This document shows, in pieces, positions 9,231 through 19,448 of a stretch of DNA of 64,000 nt. The notes beneath the pieces are model-generated. The model was given only the letters and a program-made list of their open reading frames with translations. It did no database searches and had not been told where the DNA came from. The stretch is from the NCBI RefSeq assembly GCF_002845985.1, contig NZ_PDFK01000002.1:558001-622000 (forward strand). Direction: 5' to 3'. A program made the translations under genes and the position numbers. The stretch's first letter is position 1. Each line of letters begins with the position of its first letter. The DNA comes from Lysinibacillus fusiformis (lineage in GTDB: Bacteria; Bacillota; Bacilli; Bacillales_A; Planococcaceae).

Positions 9231-10499
9231 TTATTGAGTAGCGGAGACATCTCCAACATTTTGTGCTGCTTTTAAAGCAGTTTGTTTACGTACATCTGCA
9301 CGTAGTGTTAACGAAATAATTAATGAAGCTGCGATTAACCCAGCAAATACATAGAACACAGGAATATAGCTTCCGTAAGCATTTTTAATTGTACTTACTA
9401 ACAACGGTCCGAAAATACCACCTAATGACCAAGTTGTTAATAAATAGCCATGAATAACGCCAAGTTGCTTTGTACCAAATAGATCACTAGCAAATGCAGG
9501 TAAATTCGAGAATCCACCACCGTAGCAACTAACAACTAAGAAAATAAGTGCTTGGAAAATAATTACGTTTGTTGTATGTGGTAGGACAATAAATGTAATT
9601 AATTGTGCTGTAAAGAAAATAACAAAAACGTTTGAACGACCAATATAATCAGACACAGCGGCCCAAATTAAACGACCACCACCATTAAATAGCCCCATTA
9701 TTCCTACCATTGCAGCAGCACCAGCAACTGATAGACCAACAATCTCCTGTGCCATCGGAGAGGCAACAGATATCATCATAATCCCCGCAGTTACATTGAC
9801 TAAATGCATGGACCATAGCATCCAGAAATGCTTTGTTTTGACAGCCTCACGCGCTGACATCACTGCTAAATCTTTCTTTACTACTTCTTTGCCTTTATCG
9901 GCAGCTGCCTTCATATTCGCTGGCATATAACCAGGCTTAGGCGGCGCTATATATGAAGCCCCTAAAATCATTAACGTGAAATAACTTGCCCCTAAAATAA
10001 AATACGTTGTAGAAATGCCAACTGCCTCCATTAAGTTGGCTGCGACTGGCGCTGTAATTAATGCACCAGATCCAAATCCAAGTACGGCCATACCTGTTGC
10101 TAGACCACGGCGATCTGGGAACCATTTTACAAGTGTTGATACAGGGGCTATATAACCAATCCCCATACCTAACCCACTAAGAACACCATATGTTAACCAG
10201 TACATGACAACAGAATCCATTGAAATCGCTACACCCGCACCAGCTTGTCCTGCTCCAAATAAGACAGCTGCTACCATCGCCGATTTACGTGGCCCCATTT
10301 TTTCTACTAAGCTACCAAATAATGCGGCAGAGAAACCTGCAAGCCCCATCATAATGGTAAAGGCAACCGTTACCTTTGTTTCACTCCATCCCATTTCTGT
10401 GACAATCGGTAGCTTATATACACTGTATGCATAGGCTCCACCGATTGAAAGGTGAATAGCGATTGCAGATAATGCAATTAACCATCTATTTTTATTCAT
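9231..10499 (-). CDS. MFS transporter, oxalate/formate antiporter (OFA) family
   Basis: Inner-membrane carrier of 422 aa with 12 predicted helices. The N-terminal IHLSIGGAYAYSVYKLPI segment, the MFS loop GSLVEKMGPRKSA after helix 2 and the GLGMGIGYIAPVSTLVKWFPDRRG segment are typical of the OFA subfamily. OFA proteins exchange small carboxylates such as oxalate and formate. The substrate here cannot be read from sequence. It is a single gene with a long AT-rich upstream region. GAGGGGAG precedes the ATG. Confidence 0.82.
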   Translation of the reverse strand: MNKNRWLIALSAIAIHLSIGGAYAYSVYKLPIVTEMGWSETKVTVAFTIMMGLAGFSAALFGSLVEKMGPRKSAMVAAVLFGAGQAGAGVAISMDSVVMYWLTYGVLSGLGMGIGYIAPVSTLVKWFPDRRGLATGMAVLGFGSGALITAPVAANLMEAVGISTTYFILGASYFTLMILGASYIAPPKPGYMPANMKAAADKGKEVVKKDLAVMSAREAVKTKHFWMLWSMHLVNVTAGIMMISVASPMAQEIVGLSVAGAAAMVGIMGLFNGGGRLIWAAVSDYIGRSNVFVIFFTAQLITFIVLPHTTNVIIFQALIFLVVSCYGGGFSNLPAFASDLFGTKQLGVIHGYLLTTWSLGGIFGPLLVSTIKNAYGSYIPVFYVFAGLIAASLIISLTLRADVRKQTALKAAQNVGDVSATQ

Positions 10500-11207
10500 A
10501 AATTCTCATTTCTCCCCTCTTTTGCTACCTGTGAAAATTCTATGAACGTCCATGTAAAACAATTTACCACTTAGAATTATTCAAATGCAAGATGTTTTTC
10601 TAAAAAATATTATTTCTCCAAAAAGTATTTTGTTTTTTTATCAATGATTTTTATCACATAAACCTTACAGTCTCTAAGTATAAATTCGTTTTTCCTACAA
10701 AAAACATGACAGCTTTTAGCTAATATTACTTTTCTACTCTATTATACTATGTATCATTAATTATATTAATATAATTATTTTTGTGCATAACTTCACATTC
10801 TGATGTTGTATACGTCTTATTTTACCAACAATATTTTTATGCTCATTTCTCTAAAAAGGAAGCAGATCAAATTAATGAATAATAGAAATTTTTAGAACAA
10901 AAGAGAATTTCACCATATAAATGTACGAAATTTTAATTTTTAGAAGTAGCAATAAAAATTAAAAATCAATTCTGTTTTTACTTAAACTTTCAAAAAAAAA
11001 ATTTATTGACAATACAGAGTATGCATATTTTATAAATAGCTTTCAATCGCTCCCTATTTTTATTATTCAAATATACATTTTTATTTCAGGAAATTGAATA
11101 TTAATGGCAACTAAACAAAATCAATTGCTTCTTAATAGAATACAAATAATCTGGAACAAGACGATTTTCGAAGTCATATTGTTTTTGTAAAAAAATAAAA
11201 CAAGCGC
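10500..11207. other. Long AT-rich intergenic region without a gene
   Basis: About 700 bases with no credible coding frame. It contains a perfect 20-bp palindrome at 10758-10777 (TAATTATATTAATATAATTA), an A/T-only hairpin near 10930-10965, and many A and T tracts. It probably carries the promoter region of the leftward OFA gene. No family of regulatory element was recognised. Confidence 0.6.
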
Positions 11208-11249
11208 TACAAAAAAACAGCATGTTAGAAGCTACCTCTAACATACTGT
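11208..11249 (-). terminator. Terminator of the EamA gene
   Basis: ACAGCATGTTAGA pairs with TCTAACATACTGT (11217-11229 with 11237-11249), followed on the minus strand by seven T. Confidence 0.85.
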
Positions 11250-11266
11250 ACAGAAAAATACATTTT

Positions 11267-12172
11267 TTAATTTGTTTTTCCTTTCATAAAAAGCATAACT
11301 TTTATTTCTTTATAATAAATACATAGCAAAATCCCTAGTAAAATCAGTAAGGAGCCATAAATTTGGACACTGGTAGGAAATTGCTTTAAAAAAATCGCAC
11401 TCAACAGCATGGCAATAGCTGGCTCAAAATTCAATAACAGCGAAGCATTCGTCGAGCCTATTTCCTTCATTTTTTGATTCCACATTAAATTACTAACCCC
11501 ATGAATAACGATTGCTGATAAAACTAGCAAAATCCAATAGGGGTATGTTACTTGCCAATTTGTTTGCGGCAATATAGTAAAAGAAAATGGTATAAGCATC
11601 AGTAAGCCAATTAGATTTGTATAAAAGGTGATGGACTGAGCTGACATTTTTAGACTAAGATGATTCACAATAATAAGAAATAAGGAAAAGCTTAGCATTG
11701 TAATTAAACTTAGCACCTCTCCCTTACCAATAGAAATGGTGATGAGGGCTCCTTTTGTAATGATGAGACCCACTCCTACAAATGAAATGATCGCACCTAG
11801 CCAAAATATGCCGTTCCGTGATTCATGATAAATCAATTTATTCAATAATGATGTGACAATCGGTGCACAGGCTAATATTAAAGCCGCAGTGATAGGAGAA
11901 GTATGCTGAAGGCTGGCATAAAAACTATAGTGATTAATGGAAACGCCCAGTATTCCTGCAATGACCAACAATAGTAAATTCTTGCGCGTAAATATTGTTC
12001 GGGTAATAGCTTTCCAACTAATACATCCCAAAAATAAAACAATGATAATTAGCCTAAAAATGGCGACTGTTATAGGAGCCCAGTGTTCAATTAAAATCGA
12101 GCCAATAATGAAGTTACTGGCCCAAAAAAATACACAGCTAAATAAAATCATATAGATAGTGAATTGCTTCAT
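11267..12172 (-). CDS. EamA-family (drug/metabolite) transporter
   Basis: Polytopic membrane protein of 301 aa with about ten helices in two homologous halves, the usual size of DMT-superfamily EamA exporters. The second half keeps the typical segment of the repeat (SNLMWNQKMKEIGSTNASLL). Members export amino acids, metabolites or drugs. The substrate is not predictable. CAGGT lies upstream of the ATG. The gene stands alone, downstream of a strong inverted repeat. Confidence 0.85.
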   Translation of the reverse strand: MKQFTIYMILFSCVFFWASNFIIGSILIEHWAPITVAIFRLIIIVLFLGCISWKAITRTIFTRKNLLLLVIAGILGVSINHYSFYASLQHTSPITAALILACAPIVTSLLNKLIYHESRNGIFWLGAIISFVGVGLIITKGALITISIGKGEVLSLITMLSFSLFLIIVNHLSLKMSAQSITFYTNLIGLLMLIPFSFTILPQTNWQVTYPYWILLVLSAIVIHGVSNLMWNQKMKEIGSTNASLLLNFEPAIAMLLSAIFLKQFPTSVQIYGSLLILLGILLCIYYKEIKVMLFMKGKTN

Positions 12173-12276
12173 ATTAATCGTACCTGCATGTAAAGAGACT
12201 TCTACATAAGTTCTGGGTCAACTATTAAAAATCTACTTCCCTTTCCTTTATTAATCTTTTCTATTAAAACATAAGT

Positions 12277-12307
12277 ATAGCAAACTAGAAATCTTCTAGT
12301 TTGCTAT
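12277..12307. terminator. Perfect inverted repeat, probable terminator
   Basis: A 14-bp perfect stem, ATAGCAAACTAGAA with TTCTAGTTTGCTAT, and a 3-base loop, 33 bases past the stop of the amidohydrolase gene. Neither flank has a strong T run, so termination is likely but weaker than elsewhere in the window. Confidence 0.6.
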
Positions 12308-12339
12308 CATATCTAAATAAGGGGGATTTAGATTTATAC

Positions 12340-13551
12340 TTAGTTGATAAACTTACCATTTGACATAACCACTCGGTTAGATGGTTTACGTGCAATGACC
12401 TCAGCACTTGATACTGCGTCAAAGAATACAAAGCTTGCTTCGTCTTTCACATTCGGCCAAACCTTTTGACCATTTGCATCTAATGGTGTTACACCATTTG
12501 TAATATATTTTAATGTTTGTCGAATAGAGCGTTCATCTAGCTTACGAGAAATATCAGCAAAAGTAGTCGCTTTTTCTAAAATATCTCCAGAGCCATTAGG
12601 ACTCCAAGAATCATAAAAGCCATCGCACCCAAAGTGGACATCTACTCCGTGCTCTGTTAGTAAATCAATTGGTGGAATTAAACGTCTTAAATCGAATGGC
12701 ACAGTAGACATAATTTTCACTTGCTGTTGTGCGAGACGATCAGCGATTTTATGCTGTTCCATAACGGATACATCCCCAAGTGAAAATGCATGACTAATCG
12801 CCGTTCTACCTTGATATTGTGCATCCTCAACGATATCTATCCATTTATCGATTGTATAATACCCAACATGACCACCATCATGGAGGTGAATATCAACATC
12901 TACATTAAACTCCTGTGCGATATCCATCACTTCATAAAGAGAAGGCTCAATTGAATTATCAATCCCTGCTGGATCTAAGCCGCCAATCATCGTTGCCCCA
13001 TTGCGTAAGGCTTCACGCAATAATTTAGGGACATCATCTCTTAGTAAGCCATGCTGTGGGAAGGCAATGACTTCTGACGTCACGACATCTTTATATTCAT
13101 CCAATGCCGCTAGTACACCTTCTAAATTTTTCAAGCCAATGTAAGGATCAATATTAACATGGGTACGAATATGGTTGGCGCCATTCTTAACGATTTTCTC
13201 AATCATTGCAGCTGCACGTTGTTTACCTGTTGTAGCAAGAACGGATAACTCTTGTGCTTCACGATCAAGTCGTTCCTTTAAATTTTTTACGGGTACACAA
13301 GCCTTCCATGGTAAAGTTAAGTATGTTTTATCTAAATGATTATGCATTTCCTTAAAGGCAGGTAATAGCAGCTTCCCGTTCATATTTGTTACTTCATTTG
13401 GAGAATCGATTACCTGCGTTGCTGGTACAATTTGAGAAATATAGCCATCTGTAATTTCAAGGTTAAAAAGCTCCACTTTCGTACCAACTGTATCATTTTC
13501 TTTTACATATTCTCCTGTTTCAAGTAGAACATTTGTAAGCCAGTGCTTCAT
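12340..13551 (-). CDS. CodA-like amidohydrolase B, substrate unknown
   Basis: Metal-dependent hydrolase of 403 aa in the cytosine deaminase-like (COG0402) group. Visible are the HxH of strand 1 (EMHNHLDKT), the substrate-side FPQHGLL, the third metal His in DVDIHLHDGG, the TAISHAFSL His and the catalytic Asp in FGCDGFYDSWSPNGSGD. The residue corresponding to the proton-shuttling Glu217 of E. coli CodA is Asp. The start at 13551 has AAGGAG 7 bases upstream, and its ATG overlaps the stop of the upstream paralogue (ATGA), so translation is coupled. The pair follows a peptide-type binding protein. The substrate is probably an imported cyclic amide, amine or nucleobase-like compound, but this is inference. 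Confidence 0.8.
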   Translation of the reverse strand: MKHWLTNVLLETGEYVKENDTVGTKVELFNLEITDGYISQIVPATQVIDSPNEVTNMNGKLLLPAFKEMHNHLDKTYLTLPWKACVPVKNLKERLDREAQELSVLATTGKQRAAAMIEKIVKNGANHIRTHVNIDPYIGLKNLEGVLAALDEYKDVVTSEVIAFPQHGLLRDDVPKLLREALRNGATMIGGLDPAGIDNSIEPSLYEVMDIAQEFNVDVDIHLHDGGHVGYYTIDKWIDIVEDAQYQGRTAISHAFSLGDVSVMEQHKIADRLAQQQVKIMSTVPFDLRRLIPPIDLLTEHGVDVHFGCDGFYDSWSPNGSGDILEKATTFADISRKLDERSIRQTLKYITNGVTPLDANGQKVWPNVKDEASFVFFDAVSSAEVIARKPSNRVVMSNGKFIN

Positions 13552-14798
13552 CTGAATTCTCCTTTCAACTCTCCTACTTCCTGTTGGTGAATAATTTTGC
13601 CCTGTGAAATAACAGTAGAAATTGGGCATCTTCTTGCTATAACATGAGCAGTGCTAACGCCATCTACTAACAGCATATTGGCTTTATCACCAGCTTGTGG
13701 CCAAACACGTTCTCCCACGTCGTTCAAAGGTGTGATACCACCAGAAGCGTATCTCCAAGCACGACTTAATGAATATTCGTCGATAAAACGGAATCTCTGT
13801 GCCATCACATTTAATTTCATAATCGTATTGCCCGTACCGTATGGTGACCAATGGTCTGTTAAACTATCATGTCCTACAGAAACCTTTACACCATTGTTAT
13901 AAAGATAAGGCATTGGTATTGTTGAACGATTCAGGTCTGTTGGTACAGTTGTTGTGACATCCATTTGTACAGCAGCCATCGCCTGTACTAAATCTTCTAA
14001 TCGTGACTGTTCTAAATCCGCAAGTGCCATCGCATGGCTAATTGTCACTTGTCCTTCTTTTTTCGCCTGTTTCGTTAACTCGATTAGCTTATAAAATTCA
14101 AATTCACCAAGTGTGTTAGCTGTATGAATATGAATATCTATTCCTGCATTATAGTCTTGGGCAATACCCATCGTTGTGTGCAGTGATTTCTCAATATTGC
14201 GATCTACAATGGATGGGTCAACGCCCCCAACGAGCGTTGCACCCATTGCCATTGCTTCACGGATCAATTCTTCCACATTGGAGCGTAATAAGCCATGTTG
14301 TGGAAAAGCCACAATCTCATAGGTGATTTGATCTTGGTATTTTTCTAATACTTGCTTTGTGATGTCAATGTGTTTTGTCCCAATTTGTGGGTCCACATTA
14401 CAATGTGAACGAATATGTGTATGTCCTTGGGAAATAAGCCACTTCACCATTTCCTCTGCTCGATAAGCAGCCGTTGGTAATTGCTTTGGTAATAGCGTTC
14501 TTTCTTCTTCAATACGCGTTAATATCCCTTTAGTAATGGGTCTTGGTGCTTGCCATTCCCCACCAAAATACGTTTTATCGATATGGATATGCATTTCTCG
14601 GAAAGAAGGGACTAATAGTTGCTTTTGAGCATCCACTACTTCTACGTCTCCATCGGCCACTATATTGTTATCCACTTGTTGAACATGCCCATCTACGATT
14701 AGGACATCATAAATACCTGTACGAGTTGCAACAATATGTTCATTTTCGTGCTCATATGCTTCTTCTAATCTTACATTTTTCAGCAATAGTTTACTCAT
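13548..14798 (-). CDS. CodA-like amidohydrolase A, substrate unknown
   Basis: A 416-aa paralogue of the gene that follows it, clearly alike throughout but diverged. Motifs are EMHIHIDKTYFGG, FPQHGLL, DIHIHTANT, VTISHAMAL and VSVGHDSLTDHWSPYGTGN, so the metal ligands and catalytic Asp are all present. At the position of CodA Glu217 it has Thr, where the partner has Asp. Ordinary cytosine deamination is therefore unlikely for either protein. The two may act on successive intermediates or form a hetero-oligomer. It lies 43 bases after the binding-protein gene and overlaps the next gene by four bases. Confidence 0.8.
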   Translation of the reverse strand: MSKLLLKNVRLEEAYEHENEHIVATRTGIYDVLIVDGHVQQVDNNIVADGDVEVVDAQKQLLVPSFREMHIHIDKTYFGGEWQAPRPITKGILTRIEEERTLLPKQLPTAAYRAEEMVKWLISQGHTHIRSHCNVDPQIGTKHIDITKQVLEKYQDQITYEIVAFPQHGLLRSNVEELIREAMAMGATLVGGVDPSIVDRNIEKSLHTTMGIAQDYNAGIDIHIHTANTLGEFEFYKLIELTKQAKKEGQVTISHAMALADLEQSRLEDLVQAMAAVQMDVTTTVPTDLNRSTIPMPYLYNNGVKVSVGHDSLTDHWSPYGTGNTIMKLNVMAQRFRFIDEYSLSRAWRYASGGITPLNDVGERVWPQAGDKANMLLVDGVSTAHVIARRCPISTVISQGKIIHQQEVGELKGEFR

Positions 14799-14841
14799 AG
14801 TTTCCTCCCAATTGGTATTTTTTATCTTTCACCAAATTCGA

Positions 14842-16401
14842 TTATTCTACAATTTCAACGCCACCGATTATTGTGTAGTTAGATGCGTCTAACCAGAAAC
14901 CTTTTACAGCATTGCTGTAGACTGCTAAATGCTCATAGTTACGAACTGGAATGTATACAGCTTCATCTAACTCTATTTGCATTGCCTTTTTGTAGATTTC
15001 ATTACGTGCTTCTTGATTTGACTCAGAACGCCCTTGCTCAATTAGCTTGTCTACCTCTGGATTTGAATAGTAGAAATGGTTGCCTGGAGGTCCCATAGAA
15101 GCCGTGTGGAATAGATTAAATTGATTATAATCAGCATCCCCAGTAGCATTACCCCAACCACTAATAAATATTTGGTGCTGTTCTTTCGTGATTTCAGAAA
15201 TAAATGCACCATACTCCATTACTTGAATTTCAACATCTAATCCAATACCTTTTAATTGAGATTGAATAACCTCAGCCATATTGATACGCTCTTTACGGTC
15301 ACTTGTCAGTAATTTAACTTTTGTTCCTTCTTTAACGCCAGCTTCTTTTAGTAACTCTTTTGCCTTTACTACATCATAGTCATATGGTTTTGTTTCACTA
15401 GAATAACCAATAATTTTAGGACTCATTGCCGAATTTGCAAGTGTACCTACATTATCATAAATACCACTAATAATTGCTTCGCGGTCAACTGCATAACTAA
15501 TTGCCTGACGTACTTTTACATCTAATAATAGTGCATCTTTCACATTGAAACCGATAAATTCTACTGCAAGTCCTTCGGCACGGAATAAATTCATCGTTGA
15601 AGAATTTTCTATGCGGTCAATCTCTGTTACGGGTACTTGTTCAGCGATATGTGCTTCTCCACTTTCAATCATTGCTAAACGAGTAGAGTCCTCTGGTACG
15701 ACTTTAAATGTTACTTTATCTACTTTCGGTACAGTGCCCCAGTAATCTTTGTTTGTATTTAATGTAATTTCTTGACCAGATTTCCAATCCTCGAATACAA
15801 ATGGACCTGTCCCTACTGGATGTGTTGCTAATTCATCAGCCGCTTCCGCAATAGCTTTCGGGCTGATCATACTACCTTCTTGACTTGCTAAAATAGATAA
15901 AAGCGGTGCATATGGTTCTTTTAACTTCAACGTGACAACATACGTATCATCTACCACTGCTTCATTAATCATTGATAATTTATCACGTTGTGGTGAACCA
16001 GTTGCAGGATCTAAAATACGATCAAATGTAGCTTTAACAGCCTCTGCATTAAAATCTGCTCCATCATGGAATTTAATGCCCTCATTTAATGTAAATGTCC
16101 AAGTGACATCATCTTTTTGCTCCCACTCTTTTGCAAGTAATGGAACAATTTTGCGATCTCTATCAAAAGCAACAAGTGTTTCATATATTTTGCCATGGAT
16201 AATATTCGCTGACGGAATATCTGTAATAAAATGAGGATCAAGGCTTGTCGCATCCGATGCTCTTAAAACAACTAATTCTCCTCCTACACTTTTTGATCCC
16301 TCCTTAGAACCTTCTGAACTTTGATTACTTGCAGTTGAACATGCCTGTAAAACAAGTACGGTAATGAGTGTCATAAATAAAATCAACTTCATTTTCTTCA
16401 T
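14842..16401 (-). CDS. Peptide/nickel-type ABC transporter binding lipoprotein
   Basis: Extracellular solute-binding protein, family 5 (DppA/OppA/NikA type), 519 aa. It has a lipoprotein signal peptide with lipobox LQAC near residue 20, then a Ser/Gly/Lys linker and the family core from GGELVVLRASDATSLDPHF. The second ATG (16401) is chosen because AAGGAGG lies 8 bases before it, whereas the first ATG is almost on top of that site. It heads the leftward transcript with the two amidohydrolases. The matching permeases and ATPases run rightward from the same intergenic region, so this is one split transport system. Confidence 0.9.
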   Translation of the reverse strand: MKKMKLILFMTLITVLVLQACSTASNQSSEGSKEGSKSVGGELVVLRASDATSLDPHFITDIPSANIIHGKIYETLVAFDRDRKIVPLLAKEWEQKDDVTWTFTLNEGIKFHDGADFNAEAVKATFDRILDPATGSPQRDKLSMINEAVVDDTYVVTLKLKEPYAPLLSILASQEGSMISPKAIAEAADELATHPVGTGPFVFEDWKSGQEITLNTNKDYWGTVPKVDKVTFKVVPEDSTRLAMIESGEAHIAEQVPVTEIDRIENSSTMNLFRAEGLAVEFIGFNVKDALLLDVKVRQAISYAVDREAIISGIYDNVGTLANSAMSPKIIGYSSETKPYDYDVVKAKELLKEAGVKEGTKVKLLTSDRKERINMAEVIQSQLKGIGLDVEIQVMEYGAFISEITKEQHQIFISGWGNATGDADYNQFNLFHTASMGPPGNHFYYSNPEVDKLIEQGRSESNQEARNEIYKKAMQIELDEAVYIPVRNYEHLAVYSNAVKGFWLDASNYTIIGGVEIVE

Positions 16402-16464
16402 AAACATTTCCTCCTTATATGATTTGATCCTTACATTTCGAATTATAAAGAAATAAAATTCACT

Positions 16465-16495
16465 TGTTTTTTAAAATCTTTACATGTTTTTTAAA
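16465..16495. promoter_or_regulatory. Tandem operator-like direct repeats between divergent transporter genes
   Basis: TGTTTTTTAAA occurs twice with a spacing of exactly 20 bp (16465 and 16485), about two helical turns. It lies in the 181-bp gap that drives both arms of the transporter locus. This layout suits an AraC-type response regulator such as the one encoded downstream. The match is short and AT-rich, so it is only suggestive. Confidence 0.4.
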
Positions 16496-16582
16496 TTTTC
16501 TGACTAATACTCCATTAATCATTTACATTCTTTACGCTTTTCACTAAATTGAAAACAAATCAAATAGAAAAGGAGATTCGAT

Positions 16583-17485
16583 ATGGATAAAGTAACTACT
16601 ACTATCGATCATTCTGTTTTAGTGAATGCACGCAAGGCCTCTAGAAAAAAGAATCTTGTCTCTTTCCTAAACAAAATAAAAAAAAATAAAGCGGCGGTCG
16701 CTGGGGGCATCATCATTCTTCTCTATATATTGATGTTTCTTATCGGACCTATTCTAGCACCTTATGATCCTTACGACGTACAGTTAGATCAAAAATTACA
16801 AGGGCCAAGTTTAGATCATCTAATGGGCACCGATGACAAAGGACGAGATATTTTAAGTCGAATTTTATATGGTTCACGCTTATCCATTGGAGTTGGTATT
16901 TCAGCTGTGTTATTTGGTGGGTCGATTGGCACATTCCTAGGACTTATCGCTGGTTATTATGGTAAATGGATTGATTCTATTATTAGTCGAATTTTAGATA
17001 TCATGCTTGCCTTTCCAGGTATTTTATTAGCTCTAGCTATTGTTAGTGCATTAGGGCCAAGTCTAATTAACGTCACAATTGCAGTAGGTTTTTTCTCTAT
17101 CCCCATGTTTGCTCGTATCGTACGTGGCTCGACAATGGAAGTTAAAAAACTAGAATATATCGATGCTGTCAAAACACTCGGAGCAAATGATATGACGATT
17201 TTAATTAAACATATTTTCCCGAACATTTTATCACCGATTATTGTACAAGCATCTATGCGTTTAGCAACGGCTATTCTATCTGCGGCAGGTCTATCCTTTT
17301 TAGGATTAGGGGCACAGCCACCATCTCCTGAATGGGGTGCCATGCTATCAAACGGAAGAGATTTCTTATTTACTGCTCCTTATATGGCGCTATTCCCTGG
17401 TATTATGATTTCCATCCTTGTTTTAGGATTTAACTTATTTGGCGATGGTTTACGCGATGCGCTAGACCCAAGAATGAAAAATTAA
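16583..17485 (+). CDS. ABC transporter permease, DppC/OppC type
   Basis: Inner-membrane permease of 300 aa with the OppC N-terminal domain (about 30-80, including GPILAPYDPYDVQLDQKLQGPS) and a BPD_transp_1 core whose EAA loop is visible at EYIDAVKTLGAND. It ends in the usual [20 protein letters not shown] precedes the ATG by 7 bases. It is first gene of the rightward arm: permease C, permease B, ATPase D, ATPase F, then the two-component system. Gene order C before B is less usual than B before C. Confidence 0.92.
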   Translation: MDKVTTTIDHSVLVNARKASRKKNLVSFLNKIKKNKAAVAGGIIILLYILMFLIGPILAPYDPYDVQLDQKLQGPSLDHLMGTDDKGRDILSRILYGSRLSIGVGISAVLFGGSIGTFLGLIAGYYGKWIDSIISRILDIMLAFPGILLALAIVSALGPSLINVTIAVGFFSIPMFARIVRGSTMEVKKLEYIDAVKTLGANDMTILIKHIFPNILSPIIVQASMRLATAILSAAGLSFLGLGAQPPSPEWGAMLSNGRDFLFTAPYMALFPGIMISILVLGFNLFGDGLRDALDPRMKN

Positions 17486-17499
17486 AGGAGAGAAGACAC

Positions 17500-18420
17500 A
17501 TGACATTATTTATCATAAAACGGCTCGCTCAAATTATTCCTGTGACCCTTGGTGTAACGCTTGTTGTTTTTTTAATTATGCAAATGATCCCCGGTGATCC
17601 CGCCATTATTTTAGCAGGAGAAGGAGCTTCTCAAGAAACGGTTGAAGAATTACGTGAAAATTTAGGGCTTAATAAACCATTAGCTATCCAATATACAGAT
17701 TATATTAAAAATCTTGTACAGGGAGATATGGGGCATTCGTTAAAAAATAAACAACCTGTATTTGAGGAAATTACTGCACGTTTACCAATTACAATTGAGC
17801 TAGCCTTTTATAGTATTTTAATCACTATTATTTTGGGGTTGATTGCCGGCATCATCTCAGCAATCCGTCCATATTCGTTTATGGATGTTGGACTAATGAT
17901 TGTCGCCTTATTAGGGATTTCCCTACCAAGTTTTTGGTTAGGTATTTTATTGATGTATGTTTTCTCTGTACAGCTACACTGGCTTCCTGTAGCAGGTTGG
18001 GATAGTGCCAAACATATTATTCTACCAGCGGTCACACTAGGTGCTGGTGGCGCTGCAATCGTTGCGCGTATGACTCGCTCTAGTATGCTAGAGGTTGTGA
18101 ACCAAGACTATATTCGAACAGCGAAGGCGAAAGGTTTAAAAGGCTATATTATCATTTTAAAACACGCACTACGCAATGCCTTAATTCCAGTTATTACAGT
18201 TGTAGGCTTACAGTTTGGTAGTTTACTTGGGGGAACAGTATTAGTAGAATCTGTGTTCGCTGTCAACGGCTTAGGACGAATGATTGTAGATGCTATTCGT
18301 ACACGAGATATACCTGTTGTTCAAGGCGGCGTTCTCGTAGCCTCATTAATATTTGTTTTCATTAATCTTTTCGTAGACATATTATATCGAATTTTTAATA
18401 AACGAATGGATTTAAACTAG
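17500..18420 (+). CDS. ABC transporter permease, DppB/OppB type
   Basis: Partner permease of 306 aa, six predicted helices, with the family start [14 protein letters not shown], the MIPGDPA segment of the first loop, the EAA-loop region [12 protein letters not shown] and the C-terminal [16 protein letters not shown]. It sits 14 bases after the DppC-type gene with its own AAAGGAGAG ribosome binding site. Together they form the channel for the solute delivered by the lipoprotein encoded on the other strand. Confidence 0.92.
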   Translation: MTLFIIKRLAQIIPVTLGVTLVVFLIMQMIPGDPAIILAGEGASQETVEELRENLGLNKPLAIQYTDYIKNLVQGDMGHSLKNKQPVFEEITARLPITIELAFYSILITIILGLIAGIISAIRPYSFMDVGLMIVALLGISLPSFWLGILLMYVFSVQLHWLPVAGWDSAKHIILPAVTLGAGGAAIVARMTRSSMLEVVNQDYIRTAKAKGLKGYIIILKHALRNALIPVITVVGLQFGSLLGGTVLVESVFAVNGLGRMIVDAIRTRDIPVVQGGVLVASLIFVFINLFVDILYRIFNKRMDLN

Positions 18421-18434
18421 GGAGGGAAAAAGCG

Positions 18435-19448
18435 ATGAAACAAAATACCGTGTTAGAAGTAAAAAATTTACAAACTTATTTTTATTCGAGTGAAGGCGTT
18501 GCCAAAGCTGTGGATGGTGTTTCCTTTATACTTCAAAAGGGAGAAACGCTAGGCATTGTTGGTGAATCTGGTTGTGGGAAATCAATGACCTCCCTATCGT
18601 TACTTCGTTTAGTACCGTCACCTCCTGGTAAAATCATCAACGGTGAGATTTTCTTAAATAATACAGATATCTTAAAATTATCAGATGAGGAATTACGCAA
18701 AATTCGAGGCAATAAAATATCAATGATTTTCCAAGAGCCTATGACAAGTCTAAATCCTGTGTTATCCGTTGGGGAGCAAATTGCTGAATCTATTCGCTTA
18801 CACCAAGGTTTATCACGTAAAGAGGCATGGCAAAAGGCCGTCGATATGATCCGTCTAGTGGGAATTCCTGCACCAGAAAAAAGAGCGAAGCAGGAGCCGT
18901 ACCAGTTAAGCGGTGGGATGCGTCAGCGCATTATGATCGCAATGGCATTAGCGTGTACACCCGATGTTTTAATTGCAGACGAACCTACAACGGCACTTGA
19001 TGTAACCATTCAGGCTCAAATTATTGAAATTATACAAAATCTGCAAAAGCAATTAGGCATGAGCATTATTTTCATTACTCACGACCTAGGTGTTGTAGCA
19101 GAAATTTGCGATAAAATTGCTGTGATGTATGCGGGGCAGATTGTAGAAGAAGGCACAACAGAAAGTCTTTTTGAAAAACCGTTACACCCCTATACAAATG
19201 GATTAATACAATCATTACCAAAGCTCTATGAAGAGCAAGAAGAATTATCTACTATTCACGGAACTGTTCCAAGTCCATACAATTATCCGGTTGGCTGTCG
19301 TTATGCAGAACGTTGCCCATTTGCTACAGATTTATGTCATGAACAACAACCTGAGCTTATGACTGTGGAGCACGAGAAAAAAGTAAGATGCTGGATGTAC
19401 AGTAAGGAATGGCAGGGAGCAACACTTATGGAGGAGATGACCATATGA
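18435..19448 (+). CDS. ABC transporter ATPase, DppD/OppD type
   Basis: Cytoplasmic ATPase subunit, 337 aa. It has Walker [10 protein letters not shown]-loop, signature LSGGMRQR, Walker [13 protein letters not shown] and the H-loop His. The C-terminal oligopeptide/dipeptide extension carries the Cys cluster ([15 protein letters not shown]) seen in DppD/OppD proteins, where it can hold an iron-sulfur cluster. GGGAGGG precedes the ATG. Its stop overlaps the start of the next ATPase gene (ATGA), so the two subunits are translationally coupled. Confidence 0.93.
   Translation: MKQNTVLEVKNLQTYFYSSEGVAKAVDGVSFILQKGETLGIVGESGCGKSMTSLSLLRLVPSPPGKIINGEIFLNNTDILKLSDEELRKIRGNKISMIFQEPMTSLNPVLSVGEQIAESIRLHQGLSRKEAWQKAVDMIRLVGIPAPEKRAKQEPYQLSGGMRQRIMIAMALACTPDVLIADEPTTALDVTIQAQIIEIIQNLQKQLGMSIIFITHDLGVVAEICDKIAVMYAGQIVEEGTTESLFEKPLHPYTNGLIQSLPKLYEEQEELSTIHGTVPSPYNYPVGCRYAERCPFATDLCHEQQPELMTVEHEKKVRCWMYSKEWQGATLMEEMTI

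Noticed and set aside
11104..11190. A 28-residue plus-strand frame starting MATKQNQ in the long gap
   Set aside because: No properly spaced ribosome binding site or other support; AT-rich DNA gives such frames by chance.
11195..11215. AAGCGCT-containing stretch considered as a cre site
   Set aside because: The outer positions do not fit the consensus on either strand, and the stretch overlaps the terminator of the EamA gene.
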